64,000 nt of DNA, taken from contig JADNRV010000004.1 in NCBI GenBank assembly GCA_015499995.1, positions 310,001 through 374,000 of the forward strand, read 5' to 3'. The DNA is from Flammula alnicola (lineage: Eukaryota > Basidiomycota > Agaricomycetes > Agaricales > Strophariaceae). Below, piece after piece: positions 1 to 11,753 of the stretch. The notes beneath the pieces are model-generated. The model was not told where the DNA came from and searched no databases. It worked only from the letters and a program-made list of their open reading frames with translations. Each line of letters begins with the position of its first letter. The stretch's first letter is position 1. Position numbers and translations under genes: made by a program.

Positions 1-1680
1 CCGGGGTCGGGGTCGGGGTCGTCGGCGGCGACGCCTTTCGGAGGCAGCAGCACGACGACGTCGACGTTCGCGCTCAAGGTGGACGAGGTCGATAAGCGCC
101 GCAAGTCGTTCGAGTTCAGCCATGAGCAGGCGTATCATGCGCAGTTCCCGCCATCCTCCTCCTCCACCACCACCACTTCCTCCTCTGCCTCCTCATCCTC
201 CTCATCGTACCTGCAGGTCCTCCAGTCCCCCAGCGGTGCCTCCAAGCAGCGCACTGGCAATCGCGATGTATCTTCTTCTAGCTCCACGATATCCTCGCTT
301 TCCCTCGCCTTCTCTACCACCTCCGCTTTGACGTCCCCAACAACAACAACATCGCCGACTACCCTAATAACACCCGACCGCCTGCGCGCCTCCCCAATCC
401 AGGAGGAAGACGAGGCGCAGCTCTTCCCGCTCCCGAAAAGGTCGCCCAGCAGCTCGCCCCGCGTGTCGCCTGTGCCGACGCCGAATGGGTCCGAGGCGTG
501 TTTGCTTGCGGGGGGTGCGGGTGTGGGTGTGGGTTCCGGTGTGGGTGGGGGGATGAAGGAGAAGGAGAGGTCAGATTCGAATTCGAAAGATAGCGTGGAG
601 GGTGAGGATGATGGCATACTGAAAGCGTCCCTTTCGCGGCGCGCACCAGCTGATGATGATGATGGATCGCCGGTGGTGTATTTGGATCGGGATAAGCCGA
701 CGTCGTCGCTTTCCTCCTCCTCCTCTTCGTTGGTTAAAAGCAGCAGTGCCAGTGCTTCGTCATCGGGGTTGAGTACTACGAGCGGCGCTACGACACCAAC
801 ACAAACCCTAACACCAACACAAATGCCAACGACGACGACGACGAAAAGAACCTCCACGCACGGGCTAAGGATCGCCACCGCGCCTACGGCAGAGGAGCGC
901 GCGTCGGCTCCGCCGTTGTCGCCCAAGGGCCCGAGGCAGGCGCTGTTTTCTAGTTCGAGGGAGAGTTCGAGTTCGAGTTCGAGGGGGAGGGAGAGTCCGG
1001 TGCCGCCTGTGAAAGGTGGGGGTTTGGGGGCGGGGGTGCGGGTGGGTGCGGGTGCGGGGGTGGGTACGGTGGATACGGAGACGGAGGTGAAGTTGAAGCC
1101 GCTCGTGCCTGTCCGTTTGTCTGCTGCGTCCGGGGGGGTTATTATTGCCATTCCGTCGTCGTCGTCGTCATCGTCGTCGGCAGTGGCAGCGTCTGCACTA
1201 GGCTCTCCAGCTCCGCGCAGCGCCTCAGGACGCGCCGCCCCACACGAGCCCCAGCCCCAGCCCCAGCCTCTCCACACCACCACCACCACCGCCCATGCGC
1301 ACCACCCGTACGAGGAGCTGTTCGACTTTCCGTCACATTTCGCGCACGCGCTCTCCCTCTCGCATGTGCATCACACTGCAGGCTCCTCTGATGCACCGAT
1401 CTCCTTACACTCTCCCTCTCCCTCTACCTCTGCCCCAACACCCACCTCCTCCGTCCCCATACCCATACCCATACCCATAATAACCCCAAAACGCAAAAAC
1501 TCCCAGTCACACAGCACCACCACCCATACCCACCCACCTACACCAGCGCACTCGGCGTTCACCGCGCCGTTCATCCGCGCGGGCGAGGTGCTAAGGGAGG
1601 CGGGCGCGGACGTGCTCAAGGGGGTGAGCGGGATGTCGTCGTTGGCGGGCGGCGGGGCGGGGGTTGTTGGGAGTGTTTGA
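1..1680 (+). CDS. Ser/Thr-rich low-complexity protein, C-terminal part (5' end outside window)
   Basis: The frame is open from base 1 and ends at a TGA at 1678-1680, so this is the last exon or a large 3' exon of a gene that starts to the left. The protein is dominated by Ser, Thr, Pro, Gly and Ala runs, with short repeats such as PIPIPIPI near 1460-1480, QPQPQPQ near 1255-1275 and GVGVGSGVGGG near 520-550. It is rich in likely disordered sequence with scattered acidic and basic patches (KEKERSDSNSKDSVEGEDD near 550-615). No catalytic or structural domain is visible in the part seen. Such tails occur in fungal kinases, GTPase regulators and transcription factors, so no function is assigned. 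Long open frames on the opposite strand here (135-1289) are shadows caused by triplet-like repeats. Confidence 0.6.
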   Translation, partial: PGSGSGSSAATPFGGSSTTTSTFALKVDEVDKRRKSFEFSHEQAYHAQFPPSSSSTTTTSSSASSSSSSYLQVLQSPSGASKQRTGNRDVSSSSSTISSLSLAFSTTSALTSPTTTTSPTTLITPDRLRASPIQEEDEAQLFPLPKRSPSSSPRVSPVPTPNGSEACLLAGGAGVGVGSGVGGGMKEKERSDSNSKDSVEGEDDGILKASLSRRAPADDDDGSPVVYLDRDKPTSSLSSSSSSLVKSSSASASSSGLSTTSGATTPTQTLTPTQMPTTTTTKRTSTHGLRIATAPTAEERASAPPLSPKGPRQALFSSSRESSSSSSRGRESPVPPVKGGGLGAGVRVGAGAGVGTVDTETEVKLKPLVPVRLSAASGGVIIAIPSSSSSSSSAVAASALGSPAPRSASGRAAPHEPQPQPQPLHTTTTTAHAHHPYEELFDFPSHFAHALSLSHVHHTAGSSDAPISLHSPSPSTSAPTPTSSVPIPIPIPIITPKRKNSQSHSTTTHTHPPTPAHSAFTAPFIRAGEVLREAGADVLKGVSGMSSLAGGGAGVVGSV

Positions 1681-1762
1681 GGTTGTGGGGGTGGGGTTTT
1701 TGGGGTTGGGGTTGGGGTTTTTGAGGGGGGCGTTGGGGTTGGGGGTTTTGGGGCGGGTTGGG
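1681..1762 (+). repeat. G-run tract just after the stop codon (possible G-quadruplex)
   Basis: Directly downstream of the stop at 1680 are about ten runs of three to six G separated mainly by T runs (GGGGTT and GGGGTTTTT spacing). The G-rich strand is the sense strand of the gene on the left, so the tract would lie in its 3' UTR. The pattern fits the loose G-quadruplex rule of four or more G-tracts with short loops. It is not the TTAGGG fungal telomere repeat. Confidence 0.5.
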
Positions 1763-3057
1763 AGATGGGATTCTTTCTGGGTCACATTGCGTTAAGCTGA
1801 GTTGCATGTTTGGTAGAGGATTGAGGAGGCTAAGGAAAGGAAAGACGAGGAAATTCGCGTCCGAGTCAGTTGCTGATGCCGAGATGGTGCGGCGACGCGT
1901 CAACCGGGTGTGATGGATGGATATCAATCATCATGCCGTCGGGGGGTGATCCGAGATTAATCATCATCACAACCTTGATCCTCTTCGCATACAGCCGCCT
2001 TCCGAATCCCTGCACCTTCCACTTGGCACACTATGTATCTGCCGTCCATATCCAACACCACCGCTGACTGTAAACCCGACTGACGTCGCTTATCGCATCG
2101 TTTCCAGCTCCATGTTCTCTTTGCCTTACCTTCCACAACCAACCGACCCACTGGCAACATCACCATTATCATTATGACCGTTTACGCCGCTCTCTCTTCC
2201 TGACCTACTTACTTAGGTCTTATCGCCTTTCACGATTATCTTCCTTAGCTCATGATTCACGCCACACTCACACGTAATATTCATCCTCGATTTTCAAGCT
2301 CAAATTCAGCTTCGCTCGCAATCCCTTCGGACCCCATTCTGGCTGGCGCATCCCAGTTGTTGTCCATGTCATTTGTTATCCTTGTCCCCCAAAATCGGGA
2401 TCGATCAATCTGACGCCCACCACCACCACATACCCACTCAGCCATCCTTCCATCCTTCCATCCTTCCACTTTTTCTTTTCTTTTTTTTTCTCGGTCTCTC
2501 GTGTCTTCTCTGTTCGTATATAATTGATGTTTCTGTACTTACCCACCTACCTACTTACTTACCTGCCGTGCCCGTGGTGTCGACTAGCGATGCCCTGCAC
2601 AACGGCTCTGTACAATATATTCGTTCTCGTTCTCTGAGTTTGGATGGGCGGCGCGGCTTGGGTGTTGTGCACATATGAATAATCAAGAAATCTGAGATTG
2701 TCTATGGGTAGTACATACAGTTCTACTTGTCGGCGATTTTCTAAGCTCTAGTGCTGTTCACATCTTAAGCTCTGGCTGTGGCTCATCCAACGCTCCTGAG
2801 TAGCGATCCTAGGTCGTCGATTGCCTGTGAGGAATCAGGATGGAAGAAAGACCAGAATTCTTAGTCTATCTGATAGATAAAAACAACAATAGGAAAGCTT
2901 ACATCCACCATGGCGGCCAAGTTGACAACGACTGTGCATGCAAGACGAGAACGAAATCAGTTTATCTAAATTATTTATATAGAAGGAACAGTTTCGACAG
3001 ACCAGACGAGAGGATGAGCACTTGGGCATTATCCTGGGAGAGTCGTGACGGTCGTTG
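1763..3057. other. Intergenic stretch, no gene recognised
   Basis: Several short open frames exist here but none has a recognisable domain, a believable intron pattern or a start context that stands out. There is a short ATCCTTCC tandem repeat (about three units) near 2443-2468 and CCTAC/CTTAC-type pyrimidine-rich sequence near 2539-2565. The left half probably carries the 3' UTR of the first gene, and the right end the 3' UTR of the minus-strand transporter. Confidence 0.5.
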
Positions 3058-6000
3058 TCAGCGTTTCAGATTCTCCAAGAATGAACTTGTGATAATTGCA
3101 CGCACCGAGATACCGTTGTCCAAGAAGCCAACGTGCAGGGCATCAAGGTCCAATTCGCCTCCCTCAGGCTTTGAATCCAAACTCGGTTTGCGGATTTTGT
3201 CGAGTTTAATATTAACCTCGGCTCGAAGCGTTGGTGGAAGACATTGCCCGAGGCCACCAGCTGAGGAGCGTCCCCGTGCGAGGGAGACGATATGTCGCTG
3301 GACCTTGTCGAGCTTTAATACAACAAAATATTAATTCGTAGACAGCAAACACAGCTTGAATTGGACCGCACCGTATCCTGGTTCAGACAAGGCATCTACA
3401 GCACAACGCAAAATTGACACAAAAAAATTGGAAGGCTCAGCAGTCCAGGATAAAAGAAGGAATTGATAAAATATATAAATACCTGACAAGGGAGCGCACG
3501 TCGGAGCGCGGGGTCGAGCCTCTCCAGTCCTTCAATGTAATGCATCGTGGACGACACCAATCGCGCTCTATCGTGTAATTACAATTTCCAAGAGACAACA
3601 GTCAACCGCTGTATCGGCACCCCATCCCATGCAATGGACGGACTTACTGGGCGTCAAAAATTTCGCGGTAAGTCGCAGAAGGTAGACCTCTGGGAAATCG
3701 CCAGTCTTCAGATGAATGCAACTGGCTACAAGGGATGACTTGCCTGATTCGAGGGTCGAACTTCATAGACGTCAAAAAGTGCTTCATCCTAGCTTGCTTT
3801 TCCTATGCAAAAGCCCGACACGCATAAGTATATCCGTAGATTTTCAAAGGTAAGAAGAATTTCTAGCACTTACAGCGATAGATCGTAGCGCCCTTTCTCT
3901 TTCCTCGTACGAAATACTTGGACGTGCGTCGCACCGGGACGAAGCAGGGGAATACTTCGCCTCCCCCGAGTCCTCGAGCCAACGGCTTTGCAGAAAATTT
4001 TCGAGCTCCAGCAGCGATTCGGAAAGCCTATCGTGGAACCCTCTTCGTGCGGTGATAGGCACAGGCAGCATCATGACGACGGCCTAAATAATCATAAACC
4101 CATCGACGAAACATCAACACCGAGCCTCGCTACATCGAAGGGCAAACTTGGAAACGCTTACCGACGCCGCAAACCCGATGATATCCATGAGACTGATCAT
4201 TTCAATGGTGTTAGCAGATTCAAATTACTTAGTAATGCTAGAAACTCACGCTCGGTCCCAGATATTCCTAAACACCAGGGAAGAAGAGGCATTCGACCGC
4301 GTTTCGATCCAGATGAGGCTCGTCGCTACAGTACTCGTTGAGCCCAAGTTGTCCTTTTTTTATTTGGAAAGTATGAAAAGATGCTCACTAGAAACGACCG
4401 TTGTCGAAAACAAAACAGCAAAGAGCATGTGGCTCAGTTTCCATGAGGAGACGCTGACAAGCAGTGGGGGTAGCGCGAGGATAGTCTAAGTTGACGAGGG
4501 AAAAACGTCAATTTGGATTGGTGTTGTTATCCGTGGAAAGGAACAACGCACTGTGACGACGATGAACGAATACACGTTTCCTGTGCCCCTTCCAGCGCCT
4601 ATGTACCATCCCGCAAGTGTGACTGGGTCCGGGTCCCGAAAGGATAGTAAGTAAAAGTAAGTAAAAAGAGGATTAAATTCGAGAATCGAGAACTGACACA
4701 GCAATCCGAGCACGGTTCCGGAAAAACGAATAACGAAGAAGAAAATCTGTCATAATTCCACATTAGTATCAAATGCTTCCAACTGAAAGACCAGATGCAC
4801 CTGGTCACCGGCATATATAGCCACATATGACTGACGGGAACAAATTTTGATTAGTACATCGCGTAGCACTGGACGACAAAAAAGGGCACGCACCTGCGCG
4901 AGAAGCGTAGCGATAAGACCAGTATACGAATTATAAACACCCGTAGTTGTCTTGCACACTCCCAGAGTAAAGAGTGCGACACTGAGAATGCCTACACGCA
5001 AGGCATAGATTGTTTCGGGAGCTGAAAGCCAACGGAGGATCCTTCGAGAACGCTGCTTCCTAGTACTAGTACAGGCTTGGGACGGGGATGGTGTTGCGGT
5101 TGGACGTCCACTTGATACGCGATACGTCGATGTTGTCGGTGTTGTCTTGATAGGCGTTTCCGAGTCTTTCTCTTCCTCATGGAGCGGGGTCGAAGGGGTG
5201 ATAGACCGCGCTGGCTCTTCTTTTGGGTTGCCTTTCGAGAACGTGCTGAAGAAAGTGCGCAAGATACGAGGAAGGCGAGGCACGGGCTTCGGTTCCCCTT
5301 CTTCGATGTTGATAAGGAAAGAAAGGAAGACGAGAAGTTCCGTCGAACAGACGTCAATATTGTCCATATATGTCAAAACGATGGCAGATTCTCTGTACCA
5401 TTCAACATGAATTTGAGATTGTAAATAACAAACACAAACGAACAAGCTCACCTATCAGTCAGCGGGATGTGACTCCCTAGATCTTGTATTTCGGACAGGG
5501 GCCCAAGGCCCCGTTTTAAACCCTCTACGATGCCTGGCATCTCGTCTTTCCGGAACTTAGCCTGCGCATTGAGGAGGTTTGAACGCGAAATTTCCAATCT
5601 CAAACGCCGAGAATCGACCTTCTTTTTGTCGACGGGGGAGAAAACATCCGACCAAGAGTCCATGGTACACTCATGGACCCACCCTTCAATATCCATCAGA
5701 GCAGCCTGGCAGGCCATTCGCAAACTGTGGGATGAATCCATACACTCGGCCTTTTGCGATCGAGCAGGGCGTTCAACTGCAGTTTCCTAGCGAATATGCT
5801 TGAACACTTGAAGAATCCGAAAGCGCATGACTTACATTCGCTTGCTTCTCTGGTTCACTTGGCTTTGGGGTAAATTTCTCCACGCGATTATGACAAACTT
5901 CTATGTTTCTACAAGAAAAATTAGCGTACTCCTGTACCTGGGCGCTTTTGTTTGTGACTAAGTAGTGAACGACGTACTTGACTCTAGCAACGAGTTGTTT

Positions 6001-7266
6001 GACGTGTTTGTACAGCGTGACTATGTCCAGCGGAGACAACCTATGCACCGAGAACTCGAGGTCGAACAAGTCTTTTTCCATCTCATACGTGTTGATAATG
6101 GAGTCAAGATGCGAGATAGATTCTTCATCAGGAATTGTCGTAGGATTGACATTGTCATGCTCCATAAATTTGATAACTGGCTGATAGGAATACCGTTACA
6201 ATGGACGAGAGAGAAAGACGATAGGATCCAAAAACTCACTAGCAAAACCTCCTCGCGTACGCGGCACCTGTGGCGTGTAAGTTACCACCAGGGAAGGAGA
6301 CTTCTCCATTAATAAACTCACAACCAGGAGTGGTTAAAACTTTCTGGAAAGATAAGAGCCAAAGTGGCAATTGAAATGGCAGCGTAGAACGTGGCTGCTA
6401 CTACGAAGCTGTGCGCGCTCCAATATGAAGCGTAAGGCAACACTGGAATTCCGGGCGATCAGCACAACGTCATGTAATGCATATATGAGGAAGCTTACAT
6501 GGGTTGACGGAGAACAACGCAACCATTAAAGTGAGTCCAAAAAAGAGTGCGAAGGACAGATTTGGTCTGTGTCCAAGCCCAAGCGCAAAGACGAAAGAGC
6601 CTAAGAAAAAGAATGCGCCAAATACAGCTGAGGATCTATCACGATGGCATAAGTCCTTGTATTCATATAGGAAAAATTGGGTTACCGTGGATCGAGGAAA
6701 TGGCCAGCGGCAACGAGGAGTCCTTCTTGTGCTGCAAATGGAATACCCGGAACAAACCTTGCGAAATTTTAGTTGCTTTTATACATAAGGAAGATTTTGA
6801 GCATACGAGGCTAGGGCTGCTTGATTTTGTTGCATCAACAAAGTTTTATTCCTTGCAGCGAAAGCTACAGCAGTAGCAGTGCAGGTCCATGCCCAGGAAA
6901 ACAGTATCCCTTCTGTGGAGTCAGTATCCTTAGTGATATTTATAACAGAGGGACTCACAGAACAAGAGCACAACCATCATGTATATATGAGCAGATATAG
7001 GCAGGAATGGTGGCAACGCCACTGCAAGCGACCTGCAGCATTGACAGCTCAGCGAAAAATACCCGAACAGAAAGTATTCAAGAAAAAACTCACGCAGAAA
7101 ATATATCAGCCTGCCCTATCGTCCTGGAGGTCGAAGGGTTTACAATGAAGACTAGCATTGCTACCAAAGTGATCGTCGCCCGCAGCCATTTCTTCTGAAC
7201 GTGTTGAGACAAGATTCTCTGACGAAACCAGAGCCAGATGTTCTGGATAACCGTGACCTTGACCAT
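3058..7266 (-). CDS. Aromatic acid exporter / DUF2421-type multispan membrane protein
   Basis: This is a multi-exon gene read from ATG at 7266 to a TGA at 3058-3060. The first exon reads MVKVTVIQNIWLWF and then NPSTSRTIGQADIFSA, followed by a GTGAGT donor. Later exons read AVFGAFFFLGSFVFALGLG and FALFFGLTLMVALFSVNP near 6500-6650, then YWSAHSFVVAA and LALIFPESFNHSW near 6330-6450. These match the fungal ArAE_2_N (putative ER transporter 6TM) family. A soluble helical middle (5450-6165) and a second membrane block with VYNSYTGLIATLLAQ (near 4890-4940) and WYIGAGRGTGN (near 4570-4620) follow, as in DUF2421/Brefeldin-sensitivity proteins. The family is thought to move aromatic acids or related compounds. 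The join between exons 2 and 3 (about 6920-6990) is hard to close without a stop, so one exon border is uncertain. About 1000 residues are expected. Confidence 0.75.
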
Positions 7267-7328
7267 GGTTTAGATTGCGGGAGAGTGCGAGTAGCAGCTC
7301 GCGAAATAGCTTTTCGGAAGCGTCTCCT

Positions 7329-7336
7329 TATTTATA
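7329..7336 (-). promoter_or_regulatory. TATA-like box upstream of the ArAE/DUF2421 gene
   Basis: Read on the minus strand, this is TATAAATA, about 63-70 bases upstream of the ATG at 7266, a normal distance for a fungal core promoter. No experimental support; called from sequence and spacing only. Confidence 0.4.
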
Positions 7337-9015
7337 AGGGAGTCCAGTTATCTGACCATTGATTTTTGGAGGCGCGTAAGTAGTACGATCTTAGAGGCTA
7401 TTTGATTGAAGAAGCACTACGCCACCGACTGGCATCTTTTCGTTGGAAATTGTGCGAATCAGAAAAGCCCATTGCCTCATTATCTGGCAGCGATGTAGAG
7501 ACGCCAATGGTCAGACGTGATATTAATAAGGGCATGGAGGTTCTTGTTCAAGTTGATGAGAGAAATGCGATCCGGTCCCAGTTTACTTACATAAAATCGG
7601 CACTGTTCGGGATCTCACAAACGACGTCGGCGACTGATGGCGGCAGCGATGTTACTTGGCGATTTACTTGTTACATCTCTTTACATCGTGATGGGCTTGC
7701 ACAATCGTGCTGGGGTTATATAGGCTTCACCGAGCTGGATTCATCCCTTGACTTGCCTAGACTTGCTTGGCAACGAAGCATGTAGAGCCTTCAATTCCAC
7801 ACGAGATGCTGGACTCTACAAGACGCGGCGGCCGGATGGCAGTGCGGCTAACAAGCTCATGTTCTTTGGCATTTGCACGCCCATCCATAGTTCAAGTTGC
7901 AATTGAACACCGCGCTGCCAGTCATGTGCTGCTGTTATGAATCACTGCCAATCATGGTGAGCCTGGTCTTCATTTCGTTGTTCATCCCATGACCTAACAT
8001 CATTGATAGATATGCCATCTTGTATGTCAGGAGCTACTATTCTCTACTGTTTCCTCTATTTCCCGATCTTTCAATCTTGCGCGGGTGTTTTTACCCCACA
8101 TCCTTGGGATGTGGGGTAGGAGAGTTTTGGAACGATGACCTGCTGCCCCTCCGCGCACTGCAGCCTTTCGTAAGTAGCACTCGTTCATCAATAAACGTTG
8201 GACGTCCATAACGCCAGTTGGATTGATACCATTCCTGTCAGGAAGCTTGTCTGCGTGACTTTCTCTAGCTGCACATTTCCCGGTTCCGTGCATTTCGGCA
8301 GCAGTGTGTTCACTTATACCAAGGAGGCATCAGGTAACTATGTATTAAGGATTGAATTACCCCGCAAATTCTTGGGATTCGATCAGGGCGATGGAGAACG
8401 AAGAATACCGAGAGGGCAGGACGAAGGTGACATGTGGGCATTCTGCTTTCGCTTATTCCAAGCCTGAAGATACTCTGCGACTCAATTATTCCACCCCGAT
8501 TAGGACCAGGTTTCGTCAGGCGACCACGAAGTCTTCAGTTCTACACGGTGTTGTTTTTCCGGAAATTGGACAGGTTTAGTGAGTTTGGGATTGTCATTTC
8601 GTTGCGTGGTGGAATTTTATTTCAACTCGTACAGAACGATGTCAAAACTGACTGAAGGAAAATGCCAAGATAAGTTACTTGGCAGTCGGAACAAGCTACA
8701 AACATGGGCGCTTCGAAGTTCGAATAGTATCACAGAAATAGGAAAGTAAGGGATTCCAAGCAGCTCTATATGGCGTACCTTATTGATGACTCTTGGCTTC
8801 TCCATAGGAGACTTGTTATTAATGTGTCCGATCTGCCGCTCGCCTTGCACAGTCTTGTGACGACTCAATGAAGGTTCTAACTCCCCTGAACATACCTCGC
8901 CTCCAGTCCTTGGAGACTGGTATTCCACTGCCCAGAGTGTCCGAAGCGAATAAAAGGCCTCAGAAAGACTGATTTACAGCAAGCCGGACACCACCCTTCA
9001 CCCCCTCTGACCTTA
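7337..9015. other. Intergenic stretch with one strong hairpin
   Basis: Apart from the hairpin at 8092-8118 I see nothing gene-like. The open frames at 7402-7785, 8020-8655 and 8617-8928 have no recognisable domains and no consistent splice signals. A TATA-like AATAAAAGG lies near 8949-8957, about 60 bases before the MFS start at 9016. Confidence 0.5.
8092..8118. repeat. Perfect 12-bp stem, 3-base loop hairpin
   Basis: TACCCCACATCC (8092-8103) is followed by a TTG loop and then its exact reverse complement (8107-8118). It lies in non-coding DNA between divergent genes. Confidence 0.8.
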
Positions 9016-11005
9016 ATGTCCATCTCAAAAGCAAGCTCGGACCTCAGAGTCGACGACATCGAGAAGACCGACGAGAAAGCTAACGCCCCCGCACTTGATG
9101 CGCATTATGACCCTGCCTTTGTTTCACGGACATTGTAAGTCCTAGCTGAACCATCGATCCTTCCGTACATATTAACCCTTTCTCTCAGACGAAAGGTGGA
9201 TTGGCGAATGCTGCCTTTACTCGGTTTTTTGTATGCCGTCGCCCTGGTTGATCGCACGAATCTTGGAATCGCGCGGACTGCAGGAATGCAAGTCGACCTG
9301 GTATGTTTTCATACATTTTCTTCCAGTCGTACATTCTCATTCCGCTGCATTATAGAAACTCTATGTCGGCGAACGCTACAGCATTGCGTCCATGATTTAC
9401 TTTATTCCATATATTCTCTTGTGGGCACATTTTATGCATTGTCTGCGTTGTCGTTTGCTTATATAACCGGAAGGCAAATTCCTGGAAACATTGTAGTTCG
9501 ACGCCTTGGTGCACGCACTTGGCTCACTATTTGCATTGCTGGCTGGGGCGCCGCGCAACTTGGAATGGCGTTTGTACCGACTTGGGGCTACCTTGTTCTT
9601 TGCCGTGTCTTTTTAGGTGTCTTCGAGGTGGGCTCAAATCCAACCTGCCTTTTTAATTCTAATTCACAATCATGTAACAGGCTGGCTTCTTCCCAGCTCT
9701 CGTGTTCATCATCACGACATGGTATAAACGTCACGAAGTACAAAAACGCCTTGCCTCATTCTATCTCATCTCGATAGTCGTCGGCGCCTTCAGTGCTATT
9801 TTTGGTTCGTCCTGTCTCCTCTTGATTCGAAGGAATAACTTATCCATGTTTTCTTCCTTTCCTACAGCTTATGCCCTTACGCTCATGAAAGGTTTAGGCG
9901 GCCTGAATGGCTGGTCTTGGATTTTCGCTATCGAGGGTATAATTACAATCGTCCTGGGCATCCTTACTTGGCTATTTGTTCCCGATTTCCCCGACAAGAG
10001 CAGATTTTTGAGCGTGGAAGAGCGCAAAGTAAGCAACATACCGTCATATCCGCAAGAGTAAGCCTAACAATAATACACGTTAGATGATTCTTGACCGCGT
10101 TGAAGCCGACCGCGGCGACTCTATTCCCGATGAAATGACCATGGCTAAGTTAATCAAGCACTTAACTGATCCCCTTGTCTGGGCATTTTGTAAGCAAGAT
10201 CTTCCATTTCCCCTGTAAAACAAACGTTGACACCGATTTCAAGGTTACATGTTTTTAGCATCGACTGTTCCTGCTTATGCCATCGGATTTTTCATCACGA
10301 TCATCCTCTTCGGCATGGGCTACTCTGAGACTGACGCCCTGCTTTTAACCGCACCTCCGGGCCTGGTAGCTGTTAGTCGCAAAATTTCTTGTAACTATCG
10401 CCCTTCTCACAAGGTTTTAGGCCATGTCTGTGTTCTTCTTTGCATGGATCTCGGACAAGACCAAGTTGAGAGCTCCATGGCTAGCGGTACAGAATGTTAT
10501 GTGTATTATCGGACTGGTCGTCGCTGCATATGCGAAGCAAAATGGAGCTCGCTATGTTGGCCTCTTCCTCGTTAATATGGGGGCTTCTGGATGTGTTCCA
10601 GGGGTCCTTGCCTACGTTCGTTGGAATTCCCATGTCCACAGGATGGCTTTCCTTCTTACGAAGCATTATACAACCAGAGCTCCAACAATATGACAGGCCA
10701 TTCCAAGCGCTCAGTTCAAACGGCTTGTATTGTTGCTGCAGGAGGCGTCGGAGGAATTCTCGCAACGACTGTATTCAAACAGAAAGATTATCCCAGGCAG
10801 GTTTCAGTTCGTCTTCCATGTGTTTCGTTATCAATCCCTTTTCCTCAGGTACATTACTGGAATGTGGGTTACCATTGGTTTCCAATTCGGTATGATAATT
10901 ATGCTCGGTATTACCACTTTCGTCCTTCATCGACGAAACAAACTCCGTCGCGCGGGCAAGATCGGTCCTTTGGAAGGACAGGAAGAGTTCTACTATACTC
11001 TTTAG
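9016..11005 (+). CDS. MFS anion:cation symporter family transporter (DAL5-like), copy 1
   Basis: Spliced product of roughly 470-500 residues with about 12 membrane spans. The start MSISKASSDLRVDD is followed by an intron at 9135-9188. Joined exons then read KVDWRMLPLLGFLYAVALVD and RTNLGIARTAGM (TM1), PGNIVVRRLGARTWLTI, GWGAAQLGMAFVPTWGY, LCRVFLGVFEAGFFPALVF, TWYKRHEVQKRLASFYL and WSWIFAIEGIITIVLG. These are hallmark positions of the ACS family (allantoate, nicotinate, biotin precursor and similar permeases). The central loop holds the VPDFPDK motif and the C-terminus ends EGQEEFYYTL before TAG at 11003-11005. The substrate cannot be read from sequence. DAL5-type allantoate uptake is one option, and the nearby allantoinases make it attractive. 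A related copy lies tail to tail at 11754-13817. Confidence 0.85.
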
Positions 11006-11753
11006 AGTGACAATTGGAAACATAGGATTTGCTTTCCCTCCCTCCCTATCGCTATTACGATTATTATGATACTAAATTGTACACCAGGTTCTTCTTACTA
11101 CTTGACTTCACTACGAAATATATACGAATGATCATGCCACTGCAATGATGGGTGCAATATCGTCGATGGTGCTTTTTTATTCTTGGATTCTTGGATATTA
11201 GAAGGGATACGAGCTCATGTAGCCTTTATAGTATAATTTATAGTCCAGCAGCTCTCGTGGACCAGTTGTAAGGCTCGTGAATTCCATAGCTCCATAACAT
11301 AAGCAATCTGGGGTACATCCACAGAGAATGTAGAAACAAACGTCGGCGGTGATGCACCACCACCACCATCGCCGTGATGTTTAACACGAGAAGGCCCTAC
11401 AGTAAGATTCCCATGTTCCGTTAAATAGGACCAAAATTTTGCCCGTTCCGGTAAAGCTTGTTGAACTTTCGAGGCCTTTTGAGCTCAAGGGACGATTCAG
11501 GTTCAGATATTAATACATACGATAACCATACTTTATAAGCAAGATATGGGACAGAGCGTAGCCACCGCTTACGAGTGGTTTCTCCGCCGTGATCAAACAA
11601 AAAAATTGGAAGAGGGGTGGTGATGTTACGATAAGCATCTACAGAGAATGTAGACAGATGTCAGTTAGTTGATGAAGAGTCACGATAAGATGAATAGACT
11701 GAATAGAAGACGTACATTCCAAGACTCTATCTTGTGAGGCGAGCTACGAAGTT
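11006..11753. other. Convergent 3' intergenic region between the two MFS genes
   Basis: No gene seen. A short imperfect hairpin sequence, TCYACAGAGAATGTAGA, occurs twice in the same orientation (11318-11334 and 11638-11654). A CACCACCACCACCA run lies near 11350-11365. Both transporter genes end into this region, so it should contain two 3' UTRs. Confidence 0.5.

Noticed and set aside
135..1289. Long minus-strand frame of 384 residues under the first gene
   Set aside because: It is the antisense reading of Ser/Thr/Gly codon repeats. Its protein is runs of V, E and D with no domain, and the plus-strand frame is longer and open to the window edge.
2840..3334. Plus-strand frame of 164 residues
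   Set aside because: It overlaps the C-terminal exon of the minus-strand transporter, which has consistent family-like coding and splice signals.
4988..5424. Plus-strand frames around 5147-5424
   Set aside because: Shadows of the basic Ser/Pro linker exon of the DUF2421-type gene on the minus strand.
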